Of a DNA stretch of 44,514 nucleotides, positions 32,339 to 40,022 are shown piece after piece. The notes below the pieces were generated by a model. That model had not been told where the DNA came from. It saw nothing but the letters and a program-made list of their open reading frames with translations, and searched no databases. The stretch's first letter is position 1. The number at the start of each line of letters is the position of its first letter. The position numbers and the translations under genes were made by a program. Source of the stretch: Anaerolineae bacterium (lineage in GTDB: Bacteria > Chloroflexota > Anaerolineae > Anaerolineales > Anaerolineaceae); contig DUED01000063.1 of the NCBI GenBank assembly GCA_011176685.1, positions 1-44,514 on the forward strand, given 5' to 3'.

Positions 32339-33151
32339 ATGCCAGAAAAAGAACCAACTTATGACCTGATTGCCATTGACCTGGATGGCACTTTACTAGA
32401 TTCTAAAAAATTCTTCTCCAAGGATGCACTTACAACCATCAATAAGGTCAGGGATAAGGGTATTCGAATTATCATAGTTACAGGGCGTAACAAACAAACG
32501 TTGAAGAGAATATTTCAAAAATTGGATTATCGCGATTTCTTTATCGGATCTGGCGGTGCCTACATTGCAAACCCGGATAGCGGTGAAGTTCTCGAAATGC
32601 AAACCTTAAGAACGGAAGATACATTAAGGATCATAAGATTGTGCCGAAAATTCCACCTGCTGTTATTTCTTGACCATCCTGATTGGATGCGTGCAGAAAA
32701 AACGAATAAGCGCTTCAGGCTGTACAAGCAAACACATGGGTATCAATGGGAGATTGTAAATGACCTGACCGCCACACTTAAAGATCCGCCTACTAAAGCA
32801 GTGCTGATCGGACCACAAGCTCATTTAAATACCATAAAAGAAATTCTGGATGGTGAAAATCGGCTATTAAACATCTCGCCTGCCTCAGATTATTCCCTTG
32901 ATATTACCTATACTGGTGCAACCAAGGGTAACGCTCTCAAGAAGCTGTTGAGCTATTTGGAAATTGCTGTTGAGCGCACTGCTGCTATCGGAGATCATTT
33001 AAATGATCTGGATATGTTCCAAGTAGTAAAAACAGCTGTCGCTATGGGGAATTCCCCAAAAGAAGTCCAACAAGCCGCTGATATCATCGCACCTTGCAAC
33101 GACAAAGGCGGCGTCGCTTGGGCTTTGAACAAATTGGTACTTAATAATTAA
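32339..33151 (+). CDS. Cof-type HAD phosphatase
   Basis: A 270-residue haloacid-dehalogenase-superfamily hydrolase of the Cof/YidA (IIB cap) class. The motifs are AIDLDGTLLDSKKFF (motif I), IIIVTGRNKQTL (motif II), a Lys in GATKGNALKKLL (motif III) and AIGDHLNDLDMFQ (motif IV), followed by AVAMGNSPKEVQQAADII. All catalytic aspartates are present. Family members dephosphorylate sugar phosphates, and the gene stands between a PIG-L deacetylase and a CutC-like barrel, 26 bp and 10 bp from them. That suggests removal of phosphate from an intermediate or overflow product of the amino-sugar pathway. The substrate is an inference. Confidence 0.92.
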   Translation: MPEKEPTYDLIAIDLDGTLLDSKKFFSKDALTTINKVRDKGIRIIIVTGRNKQTLKRIFQKLDYRDFFIGSGGAYIANPDSGEVLEMQTLRTEDTLRIIRLCRKFHLLLFLDHPDWMRAEKTNKRFRLYKQTHGYQWEIVNDLTATLKDPPTKAVLIGPQAHLNTIKEILDGENRLLNISPASDYSLDITYTGATKGNALKKLLSYLEIAVERTAAIGDHLNDLDMFQVVKTAVAMGNSPKEVQQAADIIAPCNDKGGVAWALNKLVLNN

Positions 33152-33161
33152 GGAGGACAAC

Positions 33162-33899
33162 ATGGAAAAGTTAGAAATTATTGTCGAAACTGTCGAAGAC
33201 GCGCTCGCAGCGGAAAGAGGTGGTGCCACACAGCTGGACCTTAAATCCCATTACCCCTGCAGCGGCGTTACACCATCCGCTGGTGCAATCGAAAGGGTAT
33301 TGGCAAGCGTAAGCATCCCTGTTATGGTCATGATCCGTCCACATGCTCGCTCTTTTGTGCCATCAAAAGATGATATCAAGACTGCCTGTGCCGAAGTCAG
33401 GCAGGCAAAAAAACTTGGCGCTGTAAATTTCCTCACTGGCTTTTTATCAGACGATCATAAACTCAACAAAGATGCTCTCAAGGCTATCCGCGATGCGGTC
33501 GGAGAATGTAACCTGCACTCACATCTGGCTTGGGAATTAACCGATGACCCCGAAGAAGCCATGGAAGTCTTAATTACATTGGCATTTAAGTCATTGCGGA
33601 CAGGTGGAAAAAGCGCTGGGAGTGATGCATTTGGTGGTAATGTTGCTGATGCCACCAATAACATTATCAAAATTAAAAACTTCGCAAACAACCGCATTGA
33701 GATACTATTAGCAGGAGGAATCACAATCGACAACGTGCAAGATATTATCTTAAGAACAGGTGTTACCAACATTCATTGTGGGCGCGGCGCAAGAACACCA
33801 GCAGATGCACAAAGCCCTGTGGATCAAGAAAAAGTAAGCGCGATCCGAGAAGCACAGCTAAATGCTATCGGGGCTCTTAATAAAAAACTAAAAATTTGA
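33162..33899 (+). CDS. CutC-family TIM-barrel protein, divergent
   Basis: A 245-residue barrel of the CutC family. It keeps the family frame: LEIIVETVEDALAAERGGATQLDL, GVTPSAGAIERVL, VMIRPHARSFVPS, INFLTGFL-like NFLTGFLSDD, LLAGGITIDNV and NIHCGRGAR. It differs from E. coli CutC in key spots: FHRAFD is SHLAWE, the RVLTSGQ region is SLRTGGKSAG, and the early cysteine pair is absent. The historic copper role is weakly supported even in E. coli. Here the gene overlaps no metal genes but belongs to a sugar operon, 10 bp after the HAD gene behind AAGGAGG. A role in sugar-phosphate chemistry, for example an aldolase- or epimerase-like step, is my inference. Confidence 0.82.
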   Translation: MEKLEIIVETVEDALAAERGGATQLDLKSHYPCSGVTPSAGAIERVLASVSIPVMVMIRPHARSFVPSKDDIKTACAEVRQAKKLGAVNFLTGFLSDDHKLNKDALKAIRDAVGECNLHSHLAWELTDDPEEAMEVLITLAFKSLRTGGKSAGSDAFGGNVADATNNIIKIKNFANNRIEILLAGGITIDNVQDIILRTGVTNIHCGRGARTPADAQSPVDQEKVSAIREAQLNAIGALNKKLKI

Positions 33900-33912
33900 T
33901 CCCTGAGCTAAC

Positions 33913-34665
33913 TCAGTGAGTTCTTAAGCGTTTGCCGCCAAATTTCTTTCGCCATTCTGCCAAGCGTTCATCCCCTCCAGGCACATTAGCACTAACTGCT
34001 ACGGGCGGCATCACCCCATCCGCATACATTTTCGCTGCCACCTCTGCCATCAATGCTTGCACTATCGCGCAGCATACCACCGTCGATTGCGGCGCCACTT
34101 TCGGCACTCCATCTCCTATCTCCAAACTGGCATCCCCCTTCTCGACACAGCTATCGATCACCAAATCTACCAACTCATACAGCTTCTTACCACCCGAGTG
34201 CCGTGATTTGGCTCCGCGTGACTGGCTAAGGTTTGTCAGCGCGATTACCTTCAATCCCTTTTGCTTGGCTAACATTGCTATCTCAATCGGCAATGGATTA
34301 ATGCCCGAGTTGGAGATAACAATAATCACCTCACCAGCTCGCAGGTCATAGTTGTCAAGGACAATTTGCGCATAGCCCTCTAAGCGCTCCAACAGCGTAC
34401 CACGCGTTGGCGAGCCACCTCCATGCATAGTCAGGTTTACATCCAAGATAGCGTTCACTGGCGCAAAACCACCTGCACGAAAGAATAAATCTTCGCTTAC
34501 AACGTGGCTGTGACCTGAGCCAAATACATGCAGCACCCCATCCTGCTCCAGGGATTCTGCTATCCATTGGCTGGCTTTTACAATCACCTCTTCCTGTGTT
34601 TTTTGGACTTCATCAAGTACCTTTAATACCTTTTCAAAGTAAGTCTTTCCTACAGTCAAAGACAT
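33913..34665 (-). CDS. SIS-domain phosphosugar-binding protein, UPF0309 type (second copy)
   Basis: A 250-residue single-SIS protein, paralogous to the one at 29121-29864. It shares VLHVFGSGHSHVVSEDLFFRAGG, GEVIIVISNSGINPLPIEIA, SRGAKSRHSGGKKLYEL and the conserved C-terminal arrangement PPVAVSANVPGGDERLAEW. The phosphate loops are intact. It is the last gene of the PTS block and is separated from EIIC by a hairpin terminator at 34715-34743, yet has a strong AAGGAGG site of its own. A likely role is isomerisation or binding of the phosphosugar brought in by the PTS. Function in the family is not proven. It converges with the cutC-like gene with only 13 bp between. Confidence 0.88.
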   Translation of the reverse strand: MSLTVGKTYFEKVLKVLDEVQKTQEEVIVKASQWIAESLEQDGVLHVFGSGHSHVVSEDLFFRAGGFAPVNAILDVNLTMHGGGSPTRGTLLERLEGYAQIVLDNYDLRAGEVIIVISNSGINPLPIEIAMLAKQKGLKVIALTNLSQSRGAKSRHSGGKKLYELVDLVIDSCVEKGDASLEIGDGVPKVAPQSTVVCCAIVQALMAEVAAKMYADGVMPPVAVSANVPGGDERLAEWRKKFGGKRLRTH

Positions 34666-34714
34666 GATAGAACCTCCTTGTACTGAAACATTCCTTTCAT
34701 CCTAACTACTTGAT

Positions 34715-34743
34715 AAAACCAGCCCCCTGATAAAGAGGGCTGG
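34715..34743 (-). terminator. Intrinsic hairpin between PTS EIIC and the SIS gene
   Basis: On the minus strand CCAGCCC and GGGCTGG (7-bp G/C-rich stem, 11-nt loop) are followed by TTTTATC. It lies about 60 bp after the EIIC stop. It would reduce read-through into the SIS gene, so the downstream gene may be expressed at a lower level. Confidence 0.65.
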
Positions 34744-34800
34744 TAACTTTTTCCCCAGGTGAAATTTCAATATTTATTCCACCTGATTTTTTACTTCGGG

Positions 34801-36099
34801 TTAGCCAAAAATTAATTTTAGTAGCGGTTTAAAAATCAAGACCACGATGTACCAGTCCGGATCTGCCAGTATAGCTAGCTCAGGTGCGGTTGTGCCGAGC
34901 ATAGGCATAACCACTGCCTGACCAACAGCAAGCGCAGCTCCCAAGATAACACCACCAAGTAGAGCACCTTTCACGCCGCCAGTTGAGTTACCAAACACGC
35001 CACCTGCACCGCCAGGGAAGAATAACATCAGGAATGGCGGTACAATGACTGCCCAGCCAAGCACCGGACCAAAGAGAATCATCAGAACGAAGAAGGTCAC
35101 AGTAGCTGACAGGAAGCCAAAGACAACAGCGGTAGGAGCATAGTCAAAGACAATTGGGGCGTCCAACGCCGGCTTGGCATCCGGGACAATTTTCATGGCA
35201 AAACCACGGAAAGCAGGCACAATCTCAGCAATAACCATACGCACGCCGAACAGCAGCACCGTGATACCCATGGCGAAGGTGAGACCCTGCATCAAGCCTT
35301 GAGTTATGAGATATGATGCGCCTTCACCAACATTAGCCGTGTCACTCACACCGCGGACAATTGCAATGAGTGCCAAAACCAGCAGCAATCCAGCAATCAT
35401 AAAAGCTGAACCAGCCGTAATATCGCGGAAGAAGCCCAACCCTTTCGGCAATTTGGCTTTTTCCGTGCTCTGCTCCGGTTTGCCGACAAACTTACCCAGC
35501 AAACTAGCCAGGAAGACATTAGAAGATGAGGTGTGGCCATAAGCCAGCTCTTTCATACCGGTTACCTTTTCCATCATGGGCTGAATATAAGCTGGCTGCA
35601 GTGTGTAGTACACACCGCAAAATACAGAACCCACTCCCAGGATCAAGCCCTGTGAGGCATCTGGTTTCACTTCTAACACAACTGCTGTTATCACCAGAGC
35701 CATCCACCACATCAGGTGACCAGTGAGGTAGATGTACTTGAGGGGTGTAATGCGCGCTAGGAGTACATTTATCAAGAAACCAAAAGTCATGATTAGAGCC
35801 GCATTACCACCTTGAACCGCAATAAACTCATCCAGCTTGGCTCCACCCAGAGCAGCTGCCTTAATGCCAAACACGCTTTCCATCAAGGGCTGGAAACCTA
35901 GAATAGCTTCCACCAGAATGCCGGAACCGCGCTGCAGGATTAGGAAACCAACGATGGTCTTGACTGTCCCTAAGATCACATCACTGAAGCCCTTCTTCTG
36001 CACCAGCAGACCAATTAGAGCCACAATACCGAGAAGCAATGCTGGTTGATTTACGATATTATTCGCAATCCAGGTTGCAATATCAAAAAGTATACTCAC
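34801..36099 (-). CDS. PTS ascorbate-type EIIC permease (UlaA-like)
   Basis: A 432-residue integral-membrane sugar permease of the ascorbate/galactitol PTS superfamily. It starts ATWIANNIVNQPALLLGIVALIGLLVQ, has about ten membrane segments, and includes the conserved VILGTVKTIVGFLILQRGSGILV and GRISxxx-like SGHTSSSNVFLASLLGKFVG loop (here AYGHTSSSNV). The start codon is GTG 36099 behind AAGGAGTAAAATC. It moves and phosphorylates its substrate together with EIIB, which lies 126 bp upstream. The substrate may not be ascorbate; in an amino-sugar island it may be another polar sugar or sugar acid. No EIIA domain was found in the window. Confidence 0.9.
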   Translation of the reverse strand: MSILFDIATWIANNIVNQPALLLGIVALIGLLVQKKGFSDVILGTVKTIVGFLILQRGSGILVEAILGFQPLMESVFGIKAAALGGAKLDEFIAVQGGNAALIMTFGFLINVLLARITPLKYIYLTGHLMWWMALVITAVVLEVKPDASQGLILGVGSVFCGVYYTLQPAYIQPMMEKVTGMKELAYGHTSSSNVFLASLLGKFVGKPEQSTEKAKLPKGLGFFRDITAGSAFMIAGLLLVLALIAIVRGVSDTANVGEGASYLITQGLMQGLTFAMGITVLLFGVRMVIAEIVPAFRGFAMKIVPDAKPALDAPIVFDYAPTAVVFGFLSATVTFFVLMILFGPVLGWAVIVPPFLMLFFPGGAGGVFGNSTGGVKGALLGGVILGAALAVGQAVVMPMLGTTAPELAILADPDWYIVVLIFKPLLKLIFG

Positions 36100-36225
36100 G
36101 ATTTTACTCCTTTTAATAAATTGTTTTGTTGATTAATTTAAACATCCCTTATCTTGATCATATAATCTTATTCCTGTCTAATCACCTCCTTTCATATCTG
36201 CATTAACCCTTCATCTTTGAAAGAG

Positions 36226-36528
36226 TTATTCCCCTTTTTTCTTATAGGAAATTCCATGCCCATCGCAAAAGGCTTCCAGCTGCTCACGAATCGAGACCTT
36301 ATCAATATAATTCGTCACCCAGCGTGTTTCATGATTAGGGCTGCTGACCACCTCAACCAATGCCTTAGACGTAAGTACCAAATCACACTTAGCACTGCGT
36401 GCAGCACTCACGTCCATCGATTCCACACGCGCCTCAATCCCCATTTCCTTGACCACATCTTCAGTCCACATGCGTAAAACCAAACTGCTACCCTGACCTG
36501 CCCCGCATGCTGTTTTGATTTCTATCAT
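36226..36528 (-). CDS. PTS EIIB component, ascorbate type (UlaB-like)
   Basis: A 100-residue cytoplasmic EIIB protein of the lactose/ascorbate fold. The phosphocysteine is C8 in IKTACGAGQGSSLVL, the usual P-loop-like site. The product then shows the VESMDVSAARSAKCDLVLTS strand-turn-helix pattern. Length matches family members (about 95-105). It receives phosphate from EIIA and passes it to the sugar carried by EIIC. The ATG at 36528 follows GAGGAATCATCA. It is the first gene after the long leader with an internal terminator. EIIA, HPr and EI genes are not in the window, so they must be elsewhere in the genome. Confidence 0.88.
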   Translation of the reverse strand: MIEIKTACGAGQGSSLVLRMWTEDVVKEMGIEARVESMDVSAARSAKCDLVLTSKALVEVVSSPNHETRWVTNYIDKVSIREQLEAFCDGHGISYKKKGE

Positions 36529-36548
36529 TGATGATTCCTCAATTTTTT

Positions 36549-36562
36549 ATTCTTTCTAGAAT
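36549..36562. promoter_or_regulatory. Palindrome before PTS EIIB
   Basis: On the minus strand ATTCTAGAAAGAAT (with the inner TTCTAGAA fully symmetric) lies about 20 bp before the EIIB start. It resembles the PIG-L-operon palindrome at 31381-31395 apart from a one-base difference in spacing. Its location, downstream of the promoter and terminator, would suit a road-block site. Confidence 0.33.
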
Positions 36563-36584
36563 ATTTCCATAAACCACAATCACA

Positions 36585-36621
36585 ATAAAAAAAGCACTCC
36601 TGTACTATATATCAGAAGTGC
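36585..36621 (-). terminator. Intrinsic terminator in the PTS leader (candidate attenuator)
   Basis: On the minus strand GCACTTCTG, a 10-nt loop and CAGGAGTGC pair with a single internal mismatch, followed by TTTTTTTATT. It lies between the PTS promoter (36797-36769) and the EIIB start (36528), in transcript sense, so it can stop the operon's own mRNA. That position marks it as an attenuator rather than the end of an upstream gene, since no minus-strand gene lies beyond it. Confidence 0.65.
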
Positions 36622-36768
36622 CCTGAATGATTACGCAAGTGATGAAAACCTACAAGCTTAATTAGACACAAAATAAGTGTCTCCCTTTGCAACCACGATT
36701 GGCTATTTAGGTAAAAACTATAAGGTTTTTTCAATCTTTTCCCTTTAATATTCATCCAATCTGTTCTT

Positions 36769-36797
36769 ATTATATATAAGAATCATTATAAAATCAA
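36769..36797 (-). promoter_or_regulatory. Strong sigma-70-like promoter of the PTS operon
   Basis: On the minus strand TTGATT (36797-36792), a 17-bp spacer and TATAAT (36774-36769) form a near-consensus promoter. Transcription should start near 36762, giving a 5' leader of about 230 nt before EIIB. The leader also holds a second hairpin, AGACAC-N7-GTGTCT (roughly 36664-36682). Confidence 0.7.
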
Positions 36798-37228
36798 TTG
36801 ATTTTTCTAATTTCATTAAATAGTATCTGGTCTTTCTTTGTTTTTAGGAACACTATCCGCTTGATGTATAATCATTTTACAACAAAATCGTCGTCATTTC
36901 CATTGAAAATGGCACCAATATTTAATCGAAGCAGCCCGGTTCCAATCGATTATCATTTGAGATTATTAATAATACATCCACACAGAGGATGCAGGGACAA
37001 TAGCCATCAACACTTATTGCTTATCCTACAACCGATTTCATGAGCTAATGGAAAAGAAATTGAGTATTATTACCTCAATACTGGTTATGTATAAGACATT
37101 TAAGTACATAAAAATTATAAAAAGAGTTAGGAAAATGGGATTTCCTCAGATATTCCATATTGTTTTTCAAGAAACTCTTTCAAGATTCAGTGGTTAATTA
37201 AAAGTAACTGCAAACGACCAAGAATCTC
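36798..37228. other. Intergenic region upstream of the acyltransferase gene
   Basis: About 430 bp without a supported gene, next to the PTS promoter. It is AT-rich and contains an inverted repeat ATTGAG-N9-CTCAAT at about 37059-37079. An 81-codon open stretch on the plus strand has no ribosome site or recognisable homology and was rejected. No promoter for the acyltransferase gene could be fixed. Confidence 0.4.
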
Positions 37229-38131
37229 ATGAACATACAGGAAACAATCAACAGCCGGATGGGTATAGGTATCGTTCTTACTTTGAGTAAGGTCATCCCT
37301 CCTAAAGCTGGATTGAAATTGGGCAATTACCTTGCGCGCAAGATCTCTGCCAGAAAAGGCGCAAGGATGGTTCGTTCTGTAAGAGCCAACCAGTGGATAG
37401 TAAGCGGGAAAAAACTCGATGCGGAAGAACTTGACAAGATCACATTAAAAACCTTTCAGCATACCGCCCATTGTCTTTATGACCTCTATCATAATTTGGA
37501 CAATCCGGGCGGCATCCTGCAACGTGTGGCTCTTAGCCCGCAACTGAAAAAATTGCTTGCGGAACGAGCAAATGGCAAGGAAGGCACCGTTTTGGTAACT
37601 CCACACTTGAGTAATTTTGACTTGGCAGGAAGAGCGATGGCTTTACACGGTTACCGGATCCAGGTGCTTTCTTACCCCCAACCGGCTGGGGGTTATCAGT
37701 GGCAAAATAAATTACGCATGGTCTACAACATAGAGATCACTCCTATGTCCACCAGCACTCTGCGGCAAGCGAAAAAACGCCTGAATGATTACGGAGTAGT
37801 TTTGACCGGTGTGGACCGCCCCCTTGAACGATCAAATTATCATCCGAAATTTTTCGACTGCCCCTCAATGCTGCCAGTAACCTATATCCGTCTGGCATTG
37901 CAGACAAAATCGCCAGTTGTAGTTGTGGCTTGCGTTAGTAATGAGGACAATACCTATACCATTGATTGTTCAGACCTAATTTATTTACGAGCATACCAAG
38001 ATCCCGTTGTTGAACTGGAGAAAAACGCAGAGAAGGTACTAAAAGAAACAGAAAAATTCATCATTAAAAACCCTCACCAATGGTCGATGTTCTATCCAGT
38101 ATGGCCTCAGGTTATGGAACAAATACCATAA
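37229..38131 (+). CDS. LpxL/PatA-like membrane lipid acyltransferase
   Basis: A 300-residue acyltransferase of the LpxL/HtrB family (Actinobacterial PatA is a relative). The HxxxxD catalytic pair is seen in TPHLSNFDLAGRA (H-x4-D). Further conserved blocks are RQAKKRLNDYGVVLTGVDRP and the C-terminal NPHQWSMFYPVWP, matching the family's 'PEQWxWxxxRW' end. It transfers fatty acyl chains from a carrier to a lipid or glycolipid acceptor. The next gene, 33 bp downstream, encodes a CDP-alcohol phosphatidyltransferase; the pairing recalls the phosphatidylinositol-phosphate/mannoside clusters of actinobacteria, so a phospholipid-anchored glycolipid is a possible product. The ATG has only a weak ribosome site. 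Confidence 0.8.
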   Translation: MNIQETINSRMGIGIVLTLSKVIPPKAGLKLGNYLARKISARKGARMVRSVRANQWIVSGKKLDAEELDKITLKTFQHTAHCLYDLYHNLDNPGGILQRVALSPQLKKLLAERANGKEGTVLVTPHLSNFDLAGRAMALHGYRIQVLSYPQPAGGYQWQNKLRMVYNIEITPMSTSTLRQAKKRLNDYGVVLTGVDRPLERSNYHPKFFDCPSMLPVTYIRLALQTKSPVVVVACVSNEDNTYTIDCSDLIYLRAYQDPVVELEKNAEKVLKETEKFIIKNPHQWSMFYPVWPQVMEQIP

Positions 38132-38164
38132 CCATAATATAATCAATTTTGAAGGGAGAAGCGA

Positions 38165-38908
38165 ATGGCTAAAAAAAAGAAAAAAAAAGTCCAGAACATA
38201 GAAAAGCATAAAAGGATTAATGATATTTTCTTTGGCCCCATAGAGCGCCCGCTGATCGCCTGGTTGGTAAAACGCATGCCACGCTGGGTGACACCAGACG
38301 TTTTAACATCAATTGGGTTTTTCGCTGCAATTCTGATCGGAGTGAGCTACTGGCTTACAAATTACAGTAAAAATTATCTCTGGCTAGCAACTTTTGGTTT
38401 CATGCTGAATTGGTTCGGTGATAGCCTGGACGGGAATCTTGCGCGCTTCCGTAAAATTGAGCGCCCAAGATACGGCTTTTTCATCGATCACATCGTCGAT
38501 ACTGTGAGCGAAATAGCTATCTTCCTGGGATTGGGATTATCACCATATGTAGACTACACGTTAGCCAGTCTGGCGTTGATTGCTTACCTGTGCATGACCA
38601 TCCAGGTTTACATCACAACAAGCGTTCGAGGTATTTTTCGTATCTCCTACGGAAAACTTGGCCCTACTGAAGCGCGCGTCATTGCGATGATAGCTAACAC
38701 TGTCATCTTCTTTATTGGCAATCCAACCTTGGTGCTGCCCTTTGGTATTGCACCATCCCGTACTGTTTCACTCTATAACCTTGTAGTTATTTTTGTGATC
38801 ATTTTACTGTCTACTATCTTCTTTATCTCCGCTTTCAAAGAGGGCAAGCGCCTTGAGAAGAAGGACCGCAAGAAGTGGTTGAAGAAACACAAGACAGATA
38901 AGAAATAA
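38165..38908 (+). CDS. CDP-alcohol phosphatidyltransferase
   Basis: A 247-residue membrane enzyme that joins a CDP-activated lipid to an alcohol such as inositol phosphate or glycerol phosphate. The signature is D86-xx-D89-G90-xx-A93-R94, then G104-xxx-D108-xxx-D112, all in GDSLDGNLARF and YGFFIDHIVD. About six membrane helices follow the pattern of the family. The N-terminus is very lysine-rich (KKKKKKVQNIEKHKR). GAAGGGAGAAGCGA precedes ATG. It is probably co-transcribed with the acyltransferase upstream. Which alcohol is used cannot be read from the motif; inositol-phosphate use is suggested only by the neighbour. Confidence 0.9.
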   Translation: MAKKKKKKVQNIEKHKRINDIFFGPIERPLIAWLVKRMPRWVTPDVLTSIGFFAAILIGVSYWLTNYSKNYLWLATFGFMLNWFGDSLDGNLARFRKIERPRYGFFIDHIVDTVSEIAIFLGLGLSPYVDYTLASLALIAYLCMTIQVYITTSVRGIFRISYGKLGPTEARVIAMIANTVIFFIGNPTLVLPFGIAPSRTVSLYNLVVIFVIILLSTIFFISAFKEGKRLEKKDRKKWLKKHKTDKK

Positions 38909-39062
38909 AGGCGGTAGTTTCGCCACCCTCATAATTTCCAAATGGGATAGTTAAAACATTTTAATACGGTAAAATATTCTTCTAGCAAACAGAGGCGGTT
39001 ATTTGACCCGTAATATAATTCAGGCAATTCAGTTCTGTTTTTAAATATTTTAAGGAGACAAG

Positions 39063-40022
39063 ATGATCGTAACAACCAGGAACTTATTTGAAGCTGCTTA
39101 TGGAAAATATGCTATCGGTGCCTATAACATCAATAACTTGGAGCAGACCATGGGCCTGTTTAGAGGAAATCTCGATAGCCAGGCGCCGTTCATTATTCAA
39201 ATCAGCAAAGGTGCTCGTAATTATACCGATAAGCACATGTTGGAAGCTCTTATTCGTGCATCTGATGATGTGTTTCCCCAAGCTATTTTTGCTGTACACC
39301 TAGACCATGGTGATGAGGAGACCTGTTACGACTGCATTAAGAGCGGTTTCTACAGCTCAGTCATGATTGATGCCAGCCACGAGGACTTTGAGACTAATAT
39401 CGCCATCACTAAACGCGTTGTGGAAGCTGCCCATGCTAAGGGAATTGTAGTTGAGGCAGAATTAGGTCAACTGGGAGGGGTAGAAGAGCATATTAAAGTT
39501 AGCGAGGACGAAGCCAGACTTACCAATCCAAACAATGCCAAAGAATTTGTAGATCGCACTGGCTGCGATTCTCTAGCTGTAGCAATTGGTACCAGCCATG
39601 GGGCTTTTAAATTCACGGGCTCACAATCGCTGCACTTTGATGTGCTGGATGAAATCCAAAAGCGCCTGCCAGGCTTCCCACTTGTCTTACACGGCAGCAG
39701 CTCTGTTCCGCAGGAAGAAGTGAAAAGGATAAATGCTGCTGGTGGAAAATTGGAAGGTGCGCGCGGTGTAGATGTCAATCAATTTAAGCGCGCTTCAAAG
39801 TTGGGAGTAACCAAAATCAACATCGATACTGATGGTCGTTTGGTCTGGACGCGCGTACATCGCGAATATTTCCTTGAGCATCCAGAGGGCTTCGACCTGC
39901 GTAAACCTGGTAAAATCTTCATGCAGGAATACGCCAACTTTATTGCAGCCAAAAACGAAAAATTTGGCAGTGCTGGGCAGCTAGACATTGTGCGCAAATT
40001 AATAACTGAAAAAGGACAGTAA
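39063..40022 (+). CDS. fba: Fructose-bisphosphate aldolase, class II
   Basis: A 319-residue zinc-dependent aldolase that splits fructose-1,6-bisphosphate to DHAP and glyceraldehyde-3-P (or runs in reverse). Metal and catalytic features are HLDHGDEETC (H and D), VVEAELGQLGG (Glu), AIGTSHGAFKF (His), VLHGSSSVP (His and the phosphate Ser) and NIDTDGRLVWTRVHREYF. The length and ADLNNL-like start fit the class IIB group. RBS TTAAGGAGACAAG. It ends glycolysis-linked use of the fructose-6-P made by the amino-sugar island but is a housekeeping enzyme, so this is no proof of linkage. It stands alone between the phosphatidyltransferase and the NagD-type gene. Confidence 0.93.
   Translation: MIVTTRNLFEAAYGKYAIGAYNINNLEQTMGLFRGNLDSQAPFIIQISKGARNYTDKHMLEALIRASDDVFPQAIFAVHLDHGDEETCYDCIKSGFYSSVMIDASHEDFETNIAITKRVVEAAHAKGIVVEAELGQLGGVEEHIKVSEDEARLTNPNNAKEFVDRTGCDSLAVAIGTSHGAFKFTGSQSLHFDVLDEIQKRLPGFPLVLHGSSSVPQEEVKRINAAGGKLEGARGVDVNQFKRASKLGVTKINIDTDGRLVWTRVHREYFLEHPEGFDLRKPGKIFMQEYANFIAAKNEKFGSAGQLDIVRKLITEKGQ

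Noticed and set aside
33162-33899. Naming the CutC-like gene a copper homeostasis protein
   Set aside because: The Cys pair and FHRAFD motif are changed and the operon is for sugars, so only the fold family is claimed.
36601-36762. A known riboswitch (c-di-GMP, preQ1, glmS, guanidine) in the PTS leader
   Set aside because: I compared the sequence with the core motifs I remember and none fits. The case for attenuation rests on promoter and terminator layout only.
36798-37043. An 81-codon frame in the gap before the acyltransferase gene
   Set aside because: No ribosome site, composition unlike coding sequence in the window, no homology recognised.
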